In this document: positions 44,451 through 56,916 of the stretch, one piece after another | How positions within the stretch are numbered: the stretch's first letter is position 1 | Layout of the letters: every line of letters begins with the position of its first letter | Source: Solidesulfovibrio sp. | GTDB taxonomy: Bacteria; Desulfobacterota; Desulfovibrionia; Desulfovibrionales; Desulfovibrionaceae | Length of the DNA stretch: 64,000 nt | Assembly (NCBI RefSeq): GCF_038562415.1 | Contig: NZ_JBCFBA010000007.1 | Coordinates: 62,001 to 126,000 of the forward strand | Reading direction: 5' to 3' | Program-made: the position numbers and the translations under genes | The notes under the pieces: generated by a model | Databases searched by the model: none | What the model saw: the letters and a program-made list of their open reading frames with translations, nothing else | Told to the model about the DNA's origin: nothing

Positions 44451-44906
44451 ATGCTTACAGCCAAGGACGTGATGACGACGGCCGTCGTCACCATCACCGA
44501 GGACACGGAAATCAGCGTCGCCGCCAAACTCCTGTTCGACCAGGGGTATAACGGCGTGCCCGTCCTCGACGCCTCCGGGGCGCTCACCGGCATCCTCTGC
44601 CAGGCCGACCTCGTGGCCCAGCAGAAAAAGCTGTCCCTGCCCTCGGTCTTTTCGCTGCTCGACGGGTTCATTCCCCTGGGCTCCATGAAGGACCTGGACC
44701 GGGAAGTGGAAAAGATGTCGGCCCTAACCGCCGCCCACGCCATGACCCGGCATCCGACCTTCGTGACGCCGGCCACCGGCATCGACGAGGTGGCTTCGCT
44801 CATGACCGACAAGGGCTTCCACACCGTTCCCGTGGTCGAGGCCGGCAAGGTCGTAGGCATCATCGGCATGCGCGACATCCTGGGCACGCTTCTGGAGAGG
44901 AAGTAG
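44451..44906 (+). CDS. Protein with two CBS domains
   Basis: A 151-residue protein made of a CBS pair. The first CBS is MLTAKDVMTTAVVTITEDTE, then LLFDQGYNGVPVLDASGALT; the second is AAHAMTRHPTFVTPATGIDE, then GFHTVPVVEAGKVVGIIGM. The loop between them (about 58-95) is longer than in the shortest CBS pairs. Such stand-alone proteins bind adenosine nucleotides and act as energy-state sensors. The ATG is two bases after the nnr stop with GGAG overlapping it; translational coupling is likely. tsaE starts nine bases later. Confidence 0.92.
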   Translation: MLTAKDVMTTAVVTITEDTEISVAAKLLFDQGYNGVPVLDASGALTGILCQADLVAQQKKLSLPSVFSLLDGFIPLGSMKDLDREVEKMSALTAAHAMTRHPTFVTPATGIDEVASLMTDKGFHTVPVVEAGKVVGIIGMRDILGTLLERK

Positions 44907-44915
44907 CCCGGCCCG

Positions 44916-45422
44916 ATGGACCCCAGCCACGCCCTTGACCTGACGCTTGCCGACGAGGCCTCCACCCTGGCCCTGGGGCGTACCCTGGCCGGGGTCGTGG
45001 CCGCGGCGGCGACACGCGCCGCCCTGCTCTTGCGCGGCGGGCTGGGTTCGGGCAAAACCACGCTGGTCCGGGGGCTTGTCCTGGCCCTTCCCGGCGGGGA
45101 AGAGGCCGAAGTGGCCAGTCCCAGTTTCAATATCGTCAATATCTATCCCACGCGCCCGGCCGTCCGCCATGTGGACCTGTACCGGATTCCCGGCGGCGAT
45201 GCCTGCGTCGAGGAACACCTGGAGGCCGGGGCCGAGCGCGACGACCTGGTCATCGTGGAGTGGGCCGAGTATCTCCCCGCCCTGGCCGTGCCGCCCGACA
45301 GGCTGGAAATCGCGTGGCTGCCGGCCGAAACGGGCCGGCGCTGCCGGCTGACGGCGGCCGGCCCGCGCGGCCGGGCCGCCCTGGCCGCCCTGGCCGGACG
45401 GGTGACCGGAAGGCAATTGTGA
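44916..45422 (+). CDS. tsaE: tRNA t6A biosynthesis ATPase TsaE
   Basis: A 168-residue P-loop ATPase of the TsaE (YjeE) family, required with TsaB and TsaD for threonylcarbamoyl-adenosine formation on tRNA. Walker A is LLRGGLGSGKTTLVRGL, followed by ASPSFNIVNIYPTRPAVRHV and DLYRI and by the VIVEWAEYLPALAVPPDR segment. It is slightly longer than the typical 150-160 residues, with an Ala/Gly-rich C-terminus. It follows the CBS gene by nine bases and precedes aspartate kinase by about 47 bases. The TsaC-type gene is nearby at 40337-41011. Confidence 0.93.
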   Translation: MDPSHALDLTLADEASTLALGRTLAGVVAAAATRAALLLRGGLGSGKTTLVRGLVLALPGGEEAEVASPSFNIVNIYPTRPAVRHVDLYRIPGGDACVEEHLEAGAERDDLVIVEWAEYLPALAVPPDRLEIAWLPAETGRRCRLTAAGPRGRAALAALAGRVTGRQL

Positions 45423-45469
45423 CGACGGCTCGGGGGAGCAAGGCCCCGGCCGCCTTATCGGAGGAAGCC

Positions 45470-46705
45470 ATGCGGATTATGGTGCACAAATACGGCGGAA
45501 CGTCGGTCAAGGGGCTGGAGCGCATGCGCCTGGTCCTGGACCGGGTCCGCAAGTCCCATGCCCTGGGCTACAAGATGGTGGTGGCCCTTTCGGCCATGTC
45601 CGGCGAGACCAACCGGCTGCTCACCCAGGCCAGGGAATTTTCGGCCGACCCCGATCCGGCCGAGCTCGACGTGCTGGTCACCACCGGCGAGCAGGTTTCG
45701 GTGGCCCTTTTCACCATGCTGGCCAAGGACGCCGGGCTGCGCGCCCGCTCGCTACTCGGCCACCAGATTCCCATCACCACCAATTCCAATTTCACCCGAG
45801 CCCGGATCATGGAGATCGACGCCCCCCGCATCAAGGCCATGCTGGAGGACTACGACCTGCTGGTGGTGGCCGGGTTCCAGGGCGTGGACTGCCACGGCCG
45901 GGTGACCACGCTTGGGCGCGGCGGCTCGGACACCACGGGCGTGGCCCTGGCCGCGGCCCTTTCCGCCGAGGTCTGCGAGATCTACACCGACGTCAACGGC
46001 GTCTACACCACCGACCCCAACCTGTGCCGCACCGCCCGCAAGCTCGACCGCATCACCTACGACGAGATGCTCGAGCTTTCCAGCCAGGGCGCCAAGGTCC
46101 TGCAGATCCGGTCGGTGGAGTTCGCCAAGAAATTCAATGTCCCGGTCCGGGTCCGCTCGACGTTCAGCGACGACCCCGGCACGCTGGTCACCGCGGAGGA
46201 TACGGAAATGGAAGACGTCCTGGTTTCGGGAATCGCCTACGACAAGGACCAGTGCCGCATCACGGTCAGAAACGTCATGGACCGCCCCGGGGTGGCCGCC
46301 GCCATTTTCTCCCCCATCGCCGAGGCCGGCATCCTGGTGGACATGATCATCCAGAACACCGGCCGCGACGGCCGCACGGACATGACCTTCACCATTTCCC
46401 GGGCCCACCTCGACCGGACCATGGCCATCCTCGACAGCCTGCGCCCGGTCATCGGCGCCGAGGACATCCAGCACGACGTCAACGTTTGCAAGGTCTCGGT
46501 CATCGGCGTGGGTATGCGCAGCCATTCGGGCGTGGCCTCGACCATGTTCACGCTCATGAAAAAAGAGAACATCAACATCCTCATGATCGCCACCTCCGAG
46601 ATCAAGATTACCTGCCTCATCGAGGAAAAGTATCTTGAATTGGCGGTGCGCACCCTGCACGACGCCTTCGGCCTGGCCGAGGGGCCGGCCAAGGCCTGCG
46701 CCTAG
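45470..46705 (+). CDS. lysC: Aspartate kinase
   Basis: A 411-residue aspartokinase, the first step to lysine, threonine, methionine and isoleucine. The N-terminal kinase domain has MVHKYGGTSVKGLERMRLV, TTGEQVSVALFTML and TTLGRGGSDTTGVALAAAL. Two C-terminal ACT domains follow (ITVRNVMDRPGVAAAIFSPI; VSVIGVGMRSHSGVASTMFT), indicating feedback control by an end-product amino acid. The ATG at 45470 follows GGAGGAAGCC. It lies between tsaE and the citramalate synthase gene, with an 11-bp hairpin downstream. Confidence 0.97.
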   Translation: MRIMVHKYGGTSVKGLERMRLVLDRVRKSHALGYKMVVALSAMSGETNRLLTQAREFSADPDPAELDVLVTTGEQVSVALFTMLAKDAGLRARSLLGHQIPITTNSNFTRARIMEIDAPRIKAMLEDYDLLVVAGFQGVDCHGRVTTLGRGGSDTTGVALAAALSAEVCEIYTDVNGVYTTDPNLCRTARKLDRITYDEMLELSSQGAKVLQIRSVEFAKKFNVPVRVRSTFSDDPGTLVTAEDTEMEDVLVSGIAYDKDQCRITVRNVMDRPGVAAAIFSPIAEAGILVDMIIQNTGRDGRTDMTFTISRAHLDRTMAILDSLRPVIGAEDIQHDVNVCKVSVIGVGMRSHSGVASTMFTLMKKENINILMIATSEIKITCLIEEKYLELAVRTLHDAFGLAEGPAKACA

Positions 46706-46741
46706 GGCGCGCGGCGTCTCGCAGACCCCGATACAACCCGC

Positions 46742-46777
46742 GCCCGCGCCGTCGCATCACCCGGCAACGGCGCGGGC
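46742..46777 (+). terminator. Hairpin between lysC and cimA
   Basis: An 11-bp perfect stem GCCCGCGCCGT / ACGGCGCGGGC with a 14-base loop, about 40 bases after the lysC stop. There is no T-run. It could be a weak terminator, a processing or stability element, or part of a leader for cimA, whose start is 60 bases further on. Confidence 0.45.
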
Positions 46778-46836
46778 AACACGGCCGCCGGGCAACGCCC
46801 CGCCCCTGTTTCCCCGGCGGCGCTCCAGGATTCATC

Positions 46837-48465
46837 ATGGCACGCGTGCTTTTATACGACACGACCCTGCGCGACGGCACCCAGGCCGAGGACATCAGCC
46901 TCACCACCGAAGACAAGCTGCGCATCGCCCTCAAGCTCGACGAACTGGGGCTGGCCTACATCGAGGGCGGCTGGCCGGGATCGAACCCCACCGACAAGCG
47001 GTTCTTCCAGGAGATCCAGAACTACGGCCTTAAAAACGCCAGCATCGCCGCCTTCGGCAGCACCCACAATCACCGGGGCACGGCCGAAACCGACCCCAAC
47101 CTCAAGGCCCTGGCCGAGTCCGGCGCCCCCGTGGCCACCATCTTCGGCAAGTCCTGGGACATCCACGTCACCGAGGCGCTGGGCACGACGCTTTCGCGCA
47201 ACCTCGACCTGGTGGGCGATTCCCTGGCCTGGCTGCGGCCGCATTTCCGCGAGGTCTTTTTCGACGCCGAACACTTCTTCGACGGCTACAAGAACAATCC
47301 CGACTACGCCCTGGCGGTGCTGGCCCGCGCCCACGCCGCCGGGGCCGACGTGCTGGTCCTTTGCGACACCAACGGCGGCACCCTGCCCTCGGACTTCCGG
47401 GCCATCATGGCCGCCGCCATGGCCGCCCTGCCCGGGGCCGCATTCGGCGTCCACTGCCACAACGACTCGGGCGTGGCCGTGGCCAACTCCATCGAGGGCG
47501 TGGAACTCGGGGCCGTGCAGATCCAGGGCACGATCAACGGCTACGGCGAGCGCTGCGGCAATGCCAACCTGTGCTCCATCATCCCGTCGCTCGTCCTCAA
47601 ACGCGGCATCGACTGCCTGCCCGCCGGCAAACTGGAGCTGCTCACCCCCACGGCCAACTTCGTCTCGGAGATGGTCAACCAGCAGCCGCCCTCCAACCAG
47701 CCTTACGTGGGCGACGGCGCCTTCGCCCACAAGGGCGGCGTGCACGTTTCGGCCGTGGTCAAAAACCCGCTCACCTACGAGCACGTGACCCCGGAATCCG
47801 TGGGCAACGTCCGCCGGGTGCTGCTGTCCGACCTGTCGGGCCAGAGCAACATCCTGTACAAGGCCCGGGAATTCGGTTTCGAGCTGGACAAGAACGACCC
47901 CTTCGTGCTGGAGCTTCTGACCACCATCAAGGAACGCGAGGCGCTCGGCTACGAATACACCGCCGCCGAGGCCTCCTACGAGCTGCTTTTAAACCGCGTC
48001 CTCGGCCGGGCCCGCGGCTATTTCACCGTCACCCGGTACCGGGTCCTCGACGACAACGCCTACGAGTGCATGGAACCGCTCACCGAGGCCACGGTCATGA
48101 TCAAGGTGGGCGGCCGGGTCAAGCACACCGCCGCCACCGGCCGCGGTCCCATTAACGCCCTGGACAAGGCCATCCGCAAGGCGCTTCGCGGCTTCTACCC
48201 CCGCCTGGCCGAGATGCGCCTGCTCGACTTCAAGGTCCGGGTGCTCTCCGGCACCGTGGCCGACGAGAATTGCGGCAAGGGCGGCTGCGGCACGGCCTCC
48301 CACGTCCGGGTGCTGGTGGAATGCGGCGACACGGCCAAGCGCTGGGTGACGGTGGGCGTGTCCCACAACGTCATCGAGGCCAGCTTCCAGGCCATGGAGG
48401 ACGCCATCAACTACAAGCTTTTCAGCGACGACAAGGAAAAGCTCACCAAGGCCCTGCGGGGATAA
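46837..48465 (+). CDS. cimA: (R)-citramalate synthase
   Basis: A 542-residue CimA, which condenses pyruvate and acetyl-CoA to citramalate, the threonine-independent route to isoleucine. The N-terminal DRE-TIM barrel has VLLYDTTLRDGTQAEDISLT, TEDKLRIALKLDELG, YIEGGWPGSNPTD and FGVHCHNDSGVAVANSIEG, then GTINGYGERCGNANL. These are the sequence marks that separate CimA from LeuA. After a linker with HKGGVHVSAV, the C-terminal regulatory (LeuA-like) dimer domain starts near 430. Length is normal for the longer (D-type) citramalate synthases. It sits next to lysC, grouping amino acid genes. Feedback by isoleucine is expected from the regulatory domain. Confidence 0.96.
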   Translation: MARVLLYDTTLRDGTQAEDISLTTEDKLRIALKLDELGLAYIEGGWPGSNPTDKRFFQEIQNYGLKNASIAAFGSTHNHRGTAETDPNLKALAESGAPVATIFGKSWDIHVTEALGTTLSRNLDLVGDSLAWLRPHFREVFFDAEHFFDGYKNNPDYALAVLARAHAAGADVLVLCDTNGGTLPSDFRAIMAAAMAALPGAAFGVHCHNDSGVAVANSIEGVELGAVQIQGTINGYGERCGNANLCSIIPSLVLKRGIDCLPAGKLELLTPTANFVSEMVNQQPPSNQPYVGDGAFAHKGGVHVSAVVKNPLTYEHVTPESVGNVRRVLLSDLSGQSNILYKAREFGFELDKNDPFVLELLTTIKEREALGYEYTAAEASYELLLNRVLGRARGYFTVTRYRVLDDNAYECMEPLTEATVMIKVGGRVKHTAATGRGPINALDKAIRKALRGFYPRLAEMRLLDFKVRVLSGTVADENCGKGGCGTASHVRVLVECGDTAKRWVTVGVSHNVIEASFQAMEDAINYKLFSDDKEKLTKALRG

Positions 48466-48471
48466 CGCAAA

Positions 48472-48505
48472 AAGGCCCGGGCCGCCTCGCCGCGGACCGG
48501 GCCTT
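48472..48505. terminator. Terminator-like hairpin after cimA
   Basis: A 9-bp stem AAGGCCCGG / CCGGGCCTT around 16 bases that themselves contain a short GC hairpin. It starts seven bases after the cimA stop. On the plus strand only TT follows; on the minus strand the flanking A-run gives a T-tract, but no minus gene ends here. Confidence 0.55.
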
Positions 48506-48524
48506 GGCTTGCGGCGGAAAACAC

Positions 48525-49598
48525 ATGGGTCTGGTGCGATTCCTCCTGGCCGTGACCGTGGTCCTCAACCACACCGGCCCGCTTTTCGGCCTGGTCTTCA
48601 CCGACGCCTACATGGCCATCAAGGTGTTCTTCATCATCTCGGGCTTCTACATGGCGCTCATCCTGTCCGAGAAATACACCGGCCCGGGCCGCTGCCGGCT
48701 TTTTTACACCAACCGCTTCCTGCGCCTGTTCCCGGTCTACTGGGTGGTGCTGCTCGTGTCTTTGGCCGTGTCCCTGGCCTTCAAGTACGGCCTGCACACC
48801 GCCTTGCTGCTCGGGCCGTGGCAGACCTGGCTCGGACGCCTCAGCCCCGGCACCGTGGCCGCCCTGGCGGCGGCCAACCTCGGCATCCTCGGCCAGGACC
48901 TCCTCTTTTTCAGCCACCTCGACCCGGCCACGGGCACGCTGTCCTTTGCCGGCGACGCCTTGTACCGGGCCGTTCCGGCCTGGTTTTTCCTGCTCATCCC
49001 GCAGGCCTGGACCATTTCCCTGGAGCTGGTCTTCTATCTGCTCGCGCCCTGGCTGGTGCGCCGCTCGACCGGCTTCCTGGTCGCGGCCATCGCCGCAAGC
49101 CTGGCCCTGCGGGCCGGTGTCTACCTGGCGGATTTTCCCTTCGATCCCTGGAAACAGCGGTTTTTTCCGGTGGAATGCGGCTTTTTCCTGTGCGGCATCC
49201 TGTCCTACCGGCTCTATGCCCGGCTCAAAACCGTGACCGTTCCCCGGCGCCTGCCGTGGAGCGTGGCCGGCCTGTATCTGGCGGCCATCCTCGGCTACCA
49301 GTTCCTGCCCGGGGCCAAGGGCAAGGAATTCTACCTGTACGCGGCGACCATGGCCTCGATCCCCTTCCTGTTCCTGCTGACGAAAAAAATGCGCTTCGAC
49401 CGGGCCATCGGCGAGCTGTCCTATCCCATCTACATTTCCCATTGGACCGTCATCATGGTGGCCGAGTACGTTTGCGGCAAAAAGCACCTGCCCGAGGTGG
49501 CCCTGGCCGCGACCATCCTGTTTTGCCTGGCGCTCAACCGGCTGGTCGCCGACCCCATCGAGCGCCTGCGCCAGCGGCGGGTGCGGCGCGCCGGCTAA
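48525..49598 (+). CDS. Acyltransferase family 3 membrane protein
   Basis: A 357-residue integral membrane O-acyltransferase of the OafA/NodX/YrhL family. About ten transmembrane helices are seen. The start LVRFLLAVTVVLNHTGPLFG carries the conserved catalytic-type His in the first helix region (NHTG), followed by KVFFIISGFYMALIL and FYTNRFLRLFPVYWVVLL, the R-x10-P-like loop. The C-terminus ends with ELSYPIYISHWTVIMVAEY, where the second conserved His occurs. Such enzymes acetylate envelope or exported glycans. The ATG at 48525 is taken as the start; no strong SD is visible. It is followed by an unrelated UspA gene. Confidence 0.9.
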   Translation: MGLVRFLLAVTVVLNHTGPLFGLVFTDAYMAIKVFFIISGFYMALILSEKYTGPGRCRLFYTNRFLRLFPVYWVVLLVSLAVSLAFKYGLHTALLLGPWQTWLGRLSPGTVAALAAANLGILGQDLLFFSHLDPATGTLSFAGDALYRAVPAWFFLLIPQAWTISLELVFYLLAPWLVRRSTGFLVAAIAASLALRAGVYLADFPFDPWKQRFFPVECGFFLCGILSYRLYARLKTVTVPRRLPWSVAGLYLAAILGYQFLPGAKGKEFYLYAATMASIPFLFLLTKKMRFDRAIGELSYPIYISHWTVIMVAEYVCGKKHLPEVALAATILFCLALNRLVADPIERLRQRRVRRAG

Positions 49599-49688
49599 CA
49601 GGCCGCCATGAAAAACCATCTTTTGCTCGGCGCGCCGGCGTGCTAGGGTCTTTCGACCAGCAACCCGCAACCTCGAGGAGCAAAGCCC

Positions 49689-50141
49689 ATGGTCGCAATC
49701 AAGACCATCGTGTGCGCCCTGGATTTTTCCGAAGTCAGCCCCAAGGTGGCCGCCTACGCCAAGACCCTGGCCGAAGCCTGCGGCGCCAAGGTCGTGGCCC
49801 TGTACGTGGCCCCGTCGCTGACCCAGTACGTGGAGTTCCACGTCCAGGCCAGCTACATCGACGACTTCGTCACCGGCATCGTCAGCGGCGCCTCGGACAC
49901 CATGGACTCCTTCATCAAGGAATACTTCGCCGGCGTGCCCGTGGAAGGCCGGGTGGTCTCCGGCTACGCCGCCGAGGAGATCGTGAGCGTGGCCGAGGAG
50001 GTGGGGGCGGACCTCATCGTGCTCGGCACCCACGGCCGCAAGGGCATCGACAAGATCCTGTTCGGCTCCGTGGCCGAGAAAGTCATCAAGACGGCCAAGG
50101 TGCCCGTGCTGTCCATGCGCCCGGAGGGCAAGGCCGCCTAG
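49689..50141 (+). CDS. Universal stress protein UspA family
   Basis: A 150-residue Usp domain with ATP-binding signature LIVLGTHGRKGIDKILFGSV (G-x2-G-x9-G). The N-terminal strand KTIVCALDFSEVSPKVAAYA carries the conserved Asp. GAGGAGCAAAGCCC precedes the ATG, a good ribosome binding site. It is distinct from the UspA-like protein at 33678-34166, which lies beside a kinase-fold gene. Upstream is the acyltransferase gene (plus) and downstream an alpha/beta hydrolase. Expected to be induced by stress or starvation. Confidence 0.94.
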   Translation: MVAIKTIVCALDFSEVSPKVAAYAKTLAEACGAKVVALYVAPSLTQYVEFHVQASYIDDFVTGIVSGASDTMDSFIKEYFAGVPVEGRVVSGYAAEEIVSVAEEVGADLIVLGTHGRKGIDKILFGSVAEKVIKTAKVPVLSMRPEGKAA

Positions 50142-50205
50142 GGCCGCGCCCGGCACCGGACGCCACGGCCGCCCGGGCCGCTACGGGCAGGCCAAGGACC
50201 TCGCC

Positions 50206-51027
50206 ATGCGGGAAAACGTCACGGACCCCGTCCACCGCCACGGGCCGGCGCCCTACCGCATCGCCGTGCTCCACGGCGGCCCCGGGGCCGCCGGCGAAAT
50301 GGCCCCCGTGGCCCGGGTCCTTTCGCGCCGGGGCGGCGTGCTGGAACCGTGGCAGACGGCCCTGTCCGTGGACGGCCAGGTCGCGGAACTGGCCGGCTGG
50401 CTGCGCGAGGCGGCGACGCCGCCCGTCGCCTGCGTCGGCCACTCCTTCGGCGCCTGGCTCGGCCTGCTGCTGGCCGCGCGCCATCCCGGCCTGGTGGGCA
50501 AGCTCATCCTTGTCGGCAGCGGCCCCCTGGAGGCGCGCCACGCCGAGGGCCTGACGCACACGCGCCTGGGCCGCCTGGCCCCTGGCGAGCGCCGGGAAGC
50601 CGAGGCGTTGCTGGCCGCCGGCCCCGGCCTGGACGACGCCGGCCTGGCCCGCCTGGGCGCGCTCTTCGGCCGGGCGGACGCCTACGATCCCCTGGCGCCC
50701 GAGGACACGCCTCCGTCCGGACCGGACGCCGGCGTCCAAGCCGCCATTTTTTCCGCCGTCTGGCCCGAGGCCGCCGCCCTGCGGCAAAGCGGCGAACTCC
50801 TGCGCCAGGCGCGCTCCCTGCGTTGCCCGGTCATCGCCATCCACGGCGCGCACGACCCCCATCCCCTCGCCGGCGTAAGCGAGCCCCTGGCCGGCCTGGC
50901 GGGATTTCGCTGCCTCACCCTACCGCGTTGCGGCCACACGCCCTGGCTGGAACGGCAGGCCCGCGAGTATTTTTTCGAAGCGCTCGCCGCGGCCCTGGGC
51001 GAGGACGCCCCGTCGGCCGGAGCCTGA
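50206..51027 (+). CDS. Alpha/beta hydrolase
   Basis: A 273-residue alpha/beta hydrolase. The oxyanion-hole segment is IAVLHGGPGAAGEM, the nucleophile elbow is VGHSFGAWLGLLLA (Ser80), and the acid and base fall in AIHGAHDPHPL and RCGHTPWLERQA. The gene lies in the same direction as the upstream UspA gene, with a 64-base gap. GC is high and codon use is ordinary. The substrate (ester, lactone, peptide) is not inferable. The next gene begins 272 bases later, after an AT-rich promoter-like zone. Confidence 0.88.
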   Translation: MRENVTDPVHRHGPAPYRIAVLHGGPGAAGEMAPVARVLSRRGGVLEPWQTALSVDGQVAELAGWLREAATPPVACVGHSFGAWLGLLLAARHPGLVGKLILVGSGPLEARHAEGLTHTRLGRLAPGERREAEALLAAGPGLDDAGLARLGALFGRADAYDPLAPEDTPPSGPDAGVQAAIFSAVWPEAAALRQSGELLRQARSLRCPVIAIHGAHDPHPLAGVSEPLAGLAGFRCLTLPRCGHTPWLERQAREYFFEALAAALGEDAPSAGA

Positions 51028-51299
51028 CGCCTTTCCCGGGCTTCTCCGGCCCGGCAGATCCTTACATTGTTGGCGATCAGCTTCTGCCCCACGCGGATGC
51101 CGCCTCCGCCCGGACGGTCACGCCTGGCGCCGGCTCCGAGTGCAAGGCGCCGCCAGCGCAACAGGCCTACTTTATTCAATTTAAAAAGAATCATTCCTTT
51201 CATTATGTTGCGGAATCATTATTTGTCGTTGCTTTTTGCTCCAGAAGCGGTAAGGGGTACCCGTGTCGGATTTTACTTTTTTTGTGAAAAGGAGCGTCC

Positions 51300-51548
51300 A
51301 TGGACAAGCAGACTCTGGAGAAAGTCTTTGAATACGCCTCGTCCCCGGTTCACGGCACCCTGTCGCGAAAATTGCGCAAGGGCGTGAAACTCCAGGTGAA
51401 CGAGGGAACGGTCTTCGAAAGCGCCACCCTGTTCCTCGGCGACGCCTTCGTGCGCCTCACCGCCAAGGTCGGTGAGGAAACCCGCAACACCTATTACGCC
51501 TGGGACAAGATCTGCTGCGTGACCACCATCGGCAAGGTCGAAGACTAG
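51300..51548 (+). CDS. Small conserved-looking hypothetical protein
   Basis: An 82-residue protein with no recognised family. AAGGAG precedes the ATG by five bases, a very good ribosome binding site, and an AT-rich region (about 51175-51290) upstream looks like its promoter. The sequence is compact and alternating (EKVFEYASSPVHGTLSRKLR, then KLQVNEGTVFESATLFLGDA), predicted mostly beta, with two adjacent cysteines near the end (DKICCVTTIG). There is no signal peptide. A 243-base gap follows before the next small gene. Confidence 0.7.
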   Translation: MDKQTLEKVFEYASSPVHGTLSRKLRKGVKLQVNEGTVFESATLFLGDAFVRLTAKVGEETRNTYYAWDKICCVTTIGKVED

Positions 51549-51791
51549 CATCGGGCGGCCCGGGACAGGGCACGGGCCCGGTCCGGCGGCCTCGGTGTCC
51601 CTGATTTGGTCCGCGCCGGCACCCCTCTCCCGACGTGGGCCATGCGCCGCCCCACCTCTCCACGGGGCGGCGTACTTTTTCCAAATCTGCAAATCCTCGC
51701 CTGCGAACCCCGACCATTGCCCCGTTAAGGATGATGATTATCCTTTTCAGGAGAGGAGAGAGACCCCTGGTGCACGGCCAAGGAGAATGCC

Positions 51792-51998
51792 ATGGAGCGC
51801 CTGACCACAACCTATAAGGGCTACCGCATCGAGCTGACCCCGGGCGGCGAGTATTGCGCGAGTTTCAGCGCCGATATCCGCGACGGCTCCGGCCTGGTCG
51901 TGTCCCACCTCGGCACGGCCGGCAACACCGAGGACCGGGCCGTCTCCCGCAGCCGGGAATGGATCGATTTCGAGGAAGCCTACGGCAACGGCCATTGA
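51792..51998 (+). CDS. Small hypothetical protein
   Basis: A 68-residue protein (MERLTTTYKGYRIELTPGGE, then DIRDGSGLVVSHLGTAGNTE). AAGGAG lies six bases before the ATG. It is predicted to be a small alpha/beta fold with no membrane segment or cysteine cluster beyond one Cys. Family not recognised. It stands in front of the CobW-type gene with an 87-base gap containing its 3' untranslated region and the CobW promoter area. A link to metal homeostasis would be guesswork. Confidence 0.6.
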   Translation: MERLTTTYKGYRIELTPGGEYCASFSADIRDGSGLVVSHLGTAGNTEDRAVSRSREWIDFEEAYGNGH

Positions 51999-52085
51999 CC
52001 AGGCGCCGGGCGGCCCCGGCCGCCTCTGGCGCTTGTCCCTGTTTGGTGCTACCCCCGGGGCCGACATCGACCCCGGGGAGAACAC

Positions 52086-53066
52086 ATGCCCGCCATTCCC
52101 GTCACCGTGCTGACCGGCTTTCTCGGAGCCGGCAAGACCACCCTGCTCAACCGGATCCTCTCCGAGGACCACGGCCGCAAATTCGCCGTCATCGTCAACG
52201 AGTTCGGCGAGATCGGCATCGACAACGAACTGATCGTCTCCTCCGACGAGGAGATCCACCTCATGAACAACGGCTGCGTCTGCTGCTCCGTGCGCGGCGA
52301 CCTCATCCGCGTGCTCGGCGGACTGGCCCGGCGGCGCGGCGCCTTCGACGCCATCCTGCTCGAAACCACCGGCCTGGCCGATCCGGCCGCCATCATCCAG
52401 ACCTTCGCCATGGACGAGGACACCGGCGACGCGTTTGCCCTCGACTCCGTGACCACGGTCGTGGACGCCGTCCACTTTTCCCGCCACGCCGCCGAAAACC
52501 GGCAGGCCCTGGAACAGGTGGTCTACGCCGACCTGATTCTCCTCAACAAGGCCGACGCCGTCGCCCCGGAAGCCCTGGCGGCCATCGAGGGCCAGATCCG
52601 GCGCATCAACGACGTGGCCGAGGTTGTGCGCACCGTGCGCTGCGACCTGCCCGTGGCCAGGCTCCTCGGCCGCAAGGCCTTCGACATCGGCCGGCTGCTG
52701 TTCGGCCAGCCCGGCCTGGCCGGCCCGGCCGGTCACGGCCACGACCACGACCATGGCATCCAAAGCCTGAGCCTTACCCTCCAAACGCCCCTGGACCCGG
52801 AAAAGCTCGGTGCGTTCCTGTCCACGCTCCTTCGCGAACAGGGCCAGGACATCTACCGCTGCAAGGGCATCATGGCCGTGGCCGGGGCGAAGCAGCGCTT
52901 CGTCTTCCAGGGCGTGCACATGTACCTGGAAACGGCCTGGGGCCGGCCCTGGGCCGAGACCGAGGCCCGGGAGAGCCGGGCGGTCTTCATCGGCCGGGGC
53001 CTGGACCGGGCGGTGCTGGCAAAGGGACTGGCCGGCTGCGCGGCGAAAAAAGGAGATGCGGCATGA
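52086..53066 (+). CDS. CobW/COG0523 metal-chaperone GTPase
   Basis: A 326-residue G3E GTPase of the CobW/ZNG group. Walker [14 protein letters not shown] (10-22), Mg site [14 protein letters not shown], the metal-binding [13 protein letters not shown] with C-x-C-C (Cys64, 66, 67), ETTGLADPA and NKAD are all present. A His-rich stretch HGHDHDHG (about 220-227) marks it as a metal carrier, and the C-terminal CobW_C domain follows. Zinc is the most frequent cargo of this group; cobalt or nitrile-hydratase assistance are alternatives. The stop overlaps the start of the WD40 gene (ATGA), so the two proteins are made together. Confidence 0.92.
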   Translation: MPAIPVTVLTGFLGAGKTTLLNRILSEDHGRKFAVIVNEFGEIGIDNELIVSSDEEIHLMNNGCVCCSVRGDLIRVLGGLARRRGAFDAILLETTGLADPAAIIQTFAMDEDTGDAFALDSVTTVVDAVHFSRHAAENRQALEQVVYADLILLNKADAVAPEALAAIEGQIRRINDVAEVVRTVRCDLPVARLLGRKAFDIGRLLFGQPGLAGPAGHGHDHDHGIQSLSLTLQTPLDPEKLGAFLSTLLREQGQDIYRCKGIMAVAGAKQRFVFQGVHMYLETAWGRPWAETEARESRAVFIGRGLDRAVLAKGLAGCAAKKGDAA

Positions 53067-54081
53067 ACTTTTCCCCCGACGAGGCCGTCCCCGGCCTGCG
53101 CACCGCTGCCCTCGGCGCCTACGTGTCAGGCTGCGCCGTGTCCCCGGACGGGGACACGGCCGCCTATGCCCTGGGCGACGGCCGGCTGGTCCTTCTGGAC
53201 ACGGCCAGCGGCGAGGCCGCGTCCGTGGACGCCCACGACGGTGGCGTCCTGAGCCTGGCCGCCGCGCCCCAGGGCTTCGTCACCGGCGGCGACGACGGCC
53301 GGGTGGCCCTGACCCGGCCGGACGGCCGGACAACCGAACTGGCCCGCTTTCCCGGCCAGTGGATCGAACACGTGGGCGCCAGCCGCGACGGGTCGGTCCT
53401 GGCCGCCGCGCGCGGCAAGGCCGTGGTTCTTTTCCGCGGCGAGGACCTCGCCCCCCAGCTGCTGCCGGAACTGCCGGCCGTCATCGGCGGCCTGGCCGTG
53501 CGCCGCGACGGCCGGGCCGTGGCCGCCAGCCACTACGACGGGGTCACGGTCTATGCGCCGCCCCGGCCGGACGCGCGCGGCAACACCTTCGACGGCCCGG
53601 GCGCCAACCTGACCCTGGTTTTTTCCGACGACGGCGCCAAGATGGCCTGCGCCACCCAGGACAAGAGCGTACGCGTCTACGACCTGGCCCAATCCGCCGG
53701 TTATCTGCTGGAAGGCTATCCGGCCAAGGTGCGCTGCCTGTGCTTTTCCCCGGACGGGAACATGCTGTGGACCGGCGGCGAGCAGGCCTTCGTCGGCTGG
53801 CCCGTGGACGCGGCCACCGATCCGGCAAGGCGCGAGGCGGTGGTGTTCGGCGCCTTCGAGCACGGCCTGCTCGGGGCCGTGGCCGCCCATCCGGTCCTGC
53901 CGCTGGTGGCCGGGGGTTTCGACGGCGGCGTGATTTTCCTCGGCAGCCCCGAGCGCCGGGGTGCGGCGCCCCTGCTCGTCCTGGAAAACCGGCGCGTCAC
54001 GAGCCTGGCCTGGTCGACCGACGGCCGGCGGCTGGTCGGCGGCGGCGACGGCGGCGCGGCCTTTTTCATGGACATGGCCGG

Positions 54082-54085
<4 letters not shown>
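53063..54085 (+). CDS. WD40-repeat protein coupled to CobW-type GTPase
   Basis: A 340-residue protein with repeated beta-blades: [60 protein letters not shown] and [20 protein letters not shown]. Six to seven blades fit a beta-propeller. It has no signal peptide. The ATG overlaps the stop of the upstream COG0523 GTPase, so the two are translationally coupled, as seen for WD40 partners of CobW-like proteins in other bacteria (from general knowledge). It may be a scaffold or regulator of the metal chaperone. Its TAG stop shares CTAG at 54082-54085 with the convergent kinase. Confidence 0.85.
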
Positions 54086-56916
<2,831 letters not shown>
